A program made the translations under genes and the position numbers. A model generated the notes under the pieces. It saw nothing but the letters and a program-made list of their open reading frames with translations, was not told the origin of the DNA and did not search any database. From Nocardia sp. (GTDB lineage Bacteria > Actinomycetota > Actinomycetes > Mycobacteriales > Mycobacteriaceae), in the NCBI RefSeq assembly GCF_025465275.1, contig NZ_JAODNK010000058.1, forward strand, positions 1 through 43,228: a DNA stretch of 43,228 bases, in the 5' to 3' direction. Below, in pieces: positions 40,898 through 43,228 of this stretch (position 1 is its first letter; every line of letters starts with the position of its first letter).

Positions 40898-42457
40898 CTA
40901 CTTGCGGAGTTCGACTTTCAGCACCTTGCCGCTGGCATTGCGGGGGAGTTCGGCGACGATGACGAGATCCTTGGGGTGCTTGTAGCGGGCCAGGGATTCG
41001 TTGAGGAACGGGGTGAGTTCCTCGAGGGTGAGGTCATCGACGCCTTCGACGAGTGCGACCACCGCGACCGGCACCTCGCCCCACTTCTCGTGCGCGCGGC
41101 CGATAACCGCGGCCTCGTGGATCTTCGGATGCGCGAAGAGCACGTTCTCCACCTCGGCGCAGTAGATGTTCTCACCGCCGGAGATGATCATGTCCTTCTT
41201 ACGGTCGACCACGTAGATGAAGCCCTCGGGATCCTCCCGGACCAGGTCACCGGAGTGGAACCAGCCGCCGTGGAAGGCTTCCGCGGTCGCCTCGGGCTTG
41301 TTCCAGTAGCCCTGCATCATGGTCGGGCCGCGGTAGACGATCTCGCCGACCTCGCCGGGGGCGACATCGTTCATCTCGTCGTCGACCACGCGGGCCTGAA
41401 TGGTGGGGATGGGCTTACCGACCGAACCGAGCTTGGTCAGCGCGTCCCTGCCTTCGAGCACGCAGGTGATGGGCGACATTTCGGTCTGACCGAAGACTGC
41501 CACGCTGAAGGCGTCCGGGAAGCAGTCGGACATGGCCTGCAGCACCGTATTCGAGGCGGGGGCCGCACCCCAGCAGAGCGAGCGCAGGGCGAGCTTGCGT
41601 TCCCGGACGGTCGGCTCCTCACAGATGAGCTGCCACTGCACCGGTACGCAGAACGCCGTGGTGGCCTGCTCGGCCTCGAGGGCGTCCAGATATTCGGTGG
41701 CATTGAACGCGCCCAGCGGATGCAGCACGGTCTTGCCGCCCAGCATGAAATACGGCGTGAGACTGCCCAATCCGGCGATGTGGAAGAGCGGAGAGGTACA
41801 GAAGCCGATGGACTCCGGCGTGATCTCCATGGCCCGGATGCAGGTGAGCGCCTGTGCGTTCAGGTTCGCATGCGACAGCACCGCACCCTTGGGGCTGCCG
41901 GTGGTGCCCGAGGTGTACATGATCAGCGCCGGGGTGTCCTCCGGGATATCCAGTGGCGCATGGGATTCGCCCGCCTCGGCGAGGAAATCGTCGTAGCCGA
42001 CGGCGCTCTCGCTGCTCTGACCGTTGATGACAACACAGGTCGCCAGGTCCGGTGCCTGCGCCTGAACGGCGACCGCGAGCGGCTGCAGCAGCGAATCGGT
42101 GACGATCGCCTTCGCCCCGGAGTCGCCCACGATGTAGGCGACCTCCGGCGGGGTCAGCCGGAAGTTCACCGGTACCGCGATGGCGCCGATGGCATTGATG
42201 CCGATGACCGCCTCGAGGTACTCGGTGTAGTTCAGGGCGAGAAGAAGTACGCGATCGCCGAACCCGACCCCTCGACGGGCCAGCGCGTCGGCGAACCGCT
42301 CCGAGCGCTCGTGCAGCTGCAGCCAGGTGGTGTCCACACCCTTGAACCGGAAGGCGACATTCGCCGGTCGCATCGCGGCATGCGTGGCGATCTGGTTGAC
42401 CCAGTGGTTGCGCCGCGACCGGATGGGCTCGTCGAGTGGCTGGAAACCTGTGGTCAT
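40898..42457 (-). CDS. fadD5: FadD5-like acyl-CoA ligase
   Basis: A 519-residue adenylate-forming ligase. Motifs are IMYTSGTTGSPKGAVLSHANL (ATP loop), FGQTEMSP, GWFHSGDLVRED and the hinge DRKKDMIISGGENIYCAEVENVL, ending in LPRNASGKVLKVELRK with the catalytic Lys. The pattern GVGFGDRV..LALN and VPVNFRLTP matches M. tuberculosis FadD5 closely from memory. It charges fatty or sterol side-chain acids with CoA. ATG 42457 has GAGAGGAG eight bases upstream; the frame is open further but that part is intergenic. It is separated from the nitronate monooxygenase by a 326-base divergent region. Mce genes, the usual FadD5 neighbours, are not visible. Confidence 0.87.
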   Translation of the reverse strand: MTTGFQPLDEPIRSRRNHWVNQIATHAAMRPANVAFRFKGVDTTWLQLHERSERFADALARRGVGFGDRVLLLALNYTEYLEAVIGINAIGAIAVPVNFRLTPPEVAYIVGDSGAKAIVTDSLLQPLAVAVQAQAPDLATCVVINGQSSESAVGYDDFLAEAGESHAPLDIPEDTPALIMYTSGTTGSPKGAVLSHANLNAQALTCIRAMEITPESIGFCTSPLFHIAGLGSLTPYFMLGGKTVLHPLGAFNATEYLDALEAEQATTAFCVPVQWQLICEEPTVRERKLALRSLCWGAAPASNTVLQAMSDCFPDAFSVAVFGQTEMSPITCVLEGRDALTKLGSVGKPIPTIQARVVDDEMNDVAPGEVGEIVYRGPTMMQGYWNKPEATAEAFHGGWFHSGDLVREDPEGFIYVVDRKKDMIISGGENIYCAEVENVLFAHPKIHEAAVIGRAHEKWGEVPVAVVALVEGVDDLTLEELTPFLNESLARYKHPKDLVIVAELPRNASGKVLKVELRK

Positions 42458-42530
42458 GCCACGTACTCCTCTCGCACCGTCATGAGACGCCGCCGGCTGT
42501 TCCGGCGGCATCGACGGCTGATCGTTCGCG

Positions 42531-42560
42531 AGAATACCAACTAACTTTTCAGCGTGACAA
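42531..42560 (-). promoter_or_regulatory. Candidate promoter of the FadD5-like gene
   Basis: On the minus strand TTGTCA (42560-42555) and TATTCT (42536-42531) are 18 bases apart, close to the vegetative sigma factor consensus, with about 66 bases of leader before the ATG. Confidence 0.55.

Positions 42561-43228
<668 letters not shown>

Noticed and set aside
40976..42544. 522-residue frame antisense to the FadD5-like gene
   Set aside because: The opposite strand encodes a complete acyl-CoA ligase with all motifs; the antisense product shows only Gly/Asp/His-rich shadow sequence.

Overview
The window is high-GC actinobacterial DNA that fits Nocardia or a close mycolic-acid-containing relative. 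The evidence is the gene order GT87-like membrane protein, rpsF, ssb, rpsR, rplI, dnaB (the order seen in Mycobacterium tuberculosis near the origin), an antigen-85-type mycolyltransferase, a ketosteroid dehydrogenase, a FadD5-like acyl-CoA ligase, GTG/TTG starts, TAGRGT -10 boxes and the absence of U-tracts after terminator hairpins. No tRNA, rRNA, CRISPR array, insertion sequence or prophage was seen.

Layout. 1-300: tail of an isocitrate-lyase/PEP-mutase-family enzyme. 613-3531: an MDR reductase and an SDR transcribed leftward, opposite a LysR regulator with a consensus operator between them, then a short gene remnant. 3549-11342: a Ter-type stress locus. A leftward operon encodes a coiled-coil protein, a CitE-like aldolase, an 831-residue double-phosphoribosyltransferase/StiP/PELOTA fusion and a HAD phosphatase; terD and a TerC-like DUF475 membrane protein run rightward from the same divergent region. 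11350-14004: a DUF389 membrane protein, an EamA transporter and a divergent CGNR regulator sharing a two-copy operator. 14001-20625: a GT87-type membrane glycosyltransferase, then rpsF-ssb-rpsR-rplI, a 620-bp gap with a cluster of DnaA boxes, and dnaB interrupted in its Walker A motif by a 417-residue class-3-type intein.

20855-25597: a GATase1/AraC regulator with an isochorismatase-type hydrolase, an Ag85-type mycolyltransferase and a lipoprotein penicillin-binding protein. 25661-32412: a rightward run of a duplicated DUF6301-type protein, a methyltransferase, an MDR reductase, a KstD-like dehydrogenase and a second flavoprotein; three of these have a -10 box exactly six bases before the start codon, which points to leaderless mRNAs. 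32423-35683: a QorR/Qor2-like HxlR and NmrA pair, then two tandem paralogous LysR genes. 35684-36086: non-coding, with a large imperfect inverted repeat around CTCCGCT repeats. 36087-43228: a ThrE-type exporter, an SGNH hydrolase, a polytopic protein joining a degenerate kinase domain to an LPG-synthase membrane domain, a FadD5-like ligase and the start of a nitronate monooxygenase.

The most coherent system is the Ter locus. From family knowledge, its enzymes look like a pathway making or remodelling a nucleoside-like metabolite in step with TerD/TerC membrane stress proteins. The replication block carries the two best sequence-level surprises: the intein and the DnaA-box cluster ahead of dnaB.
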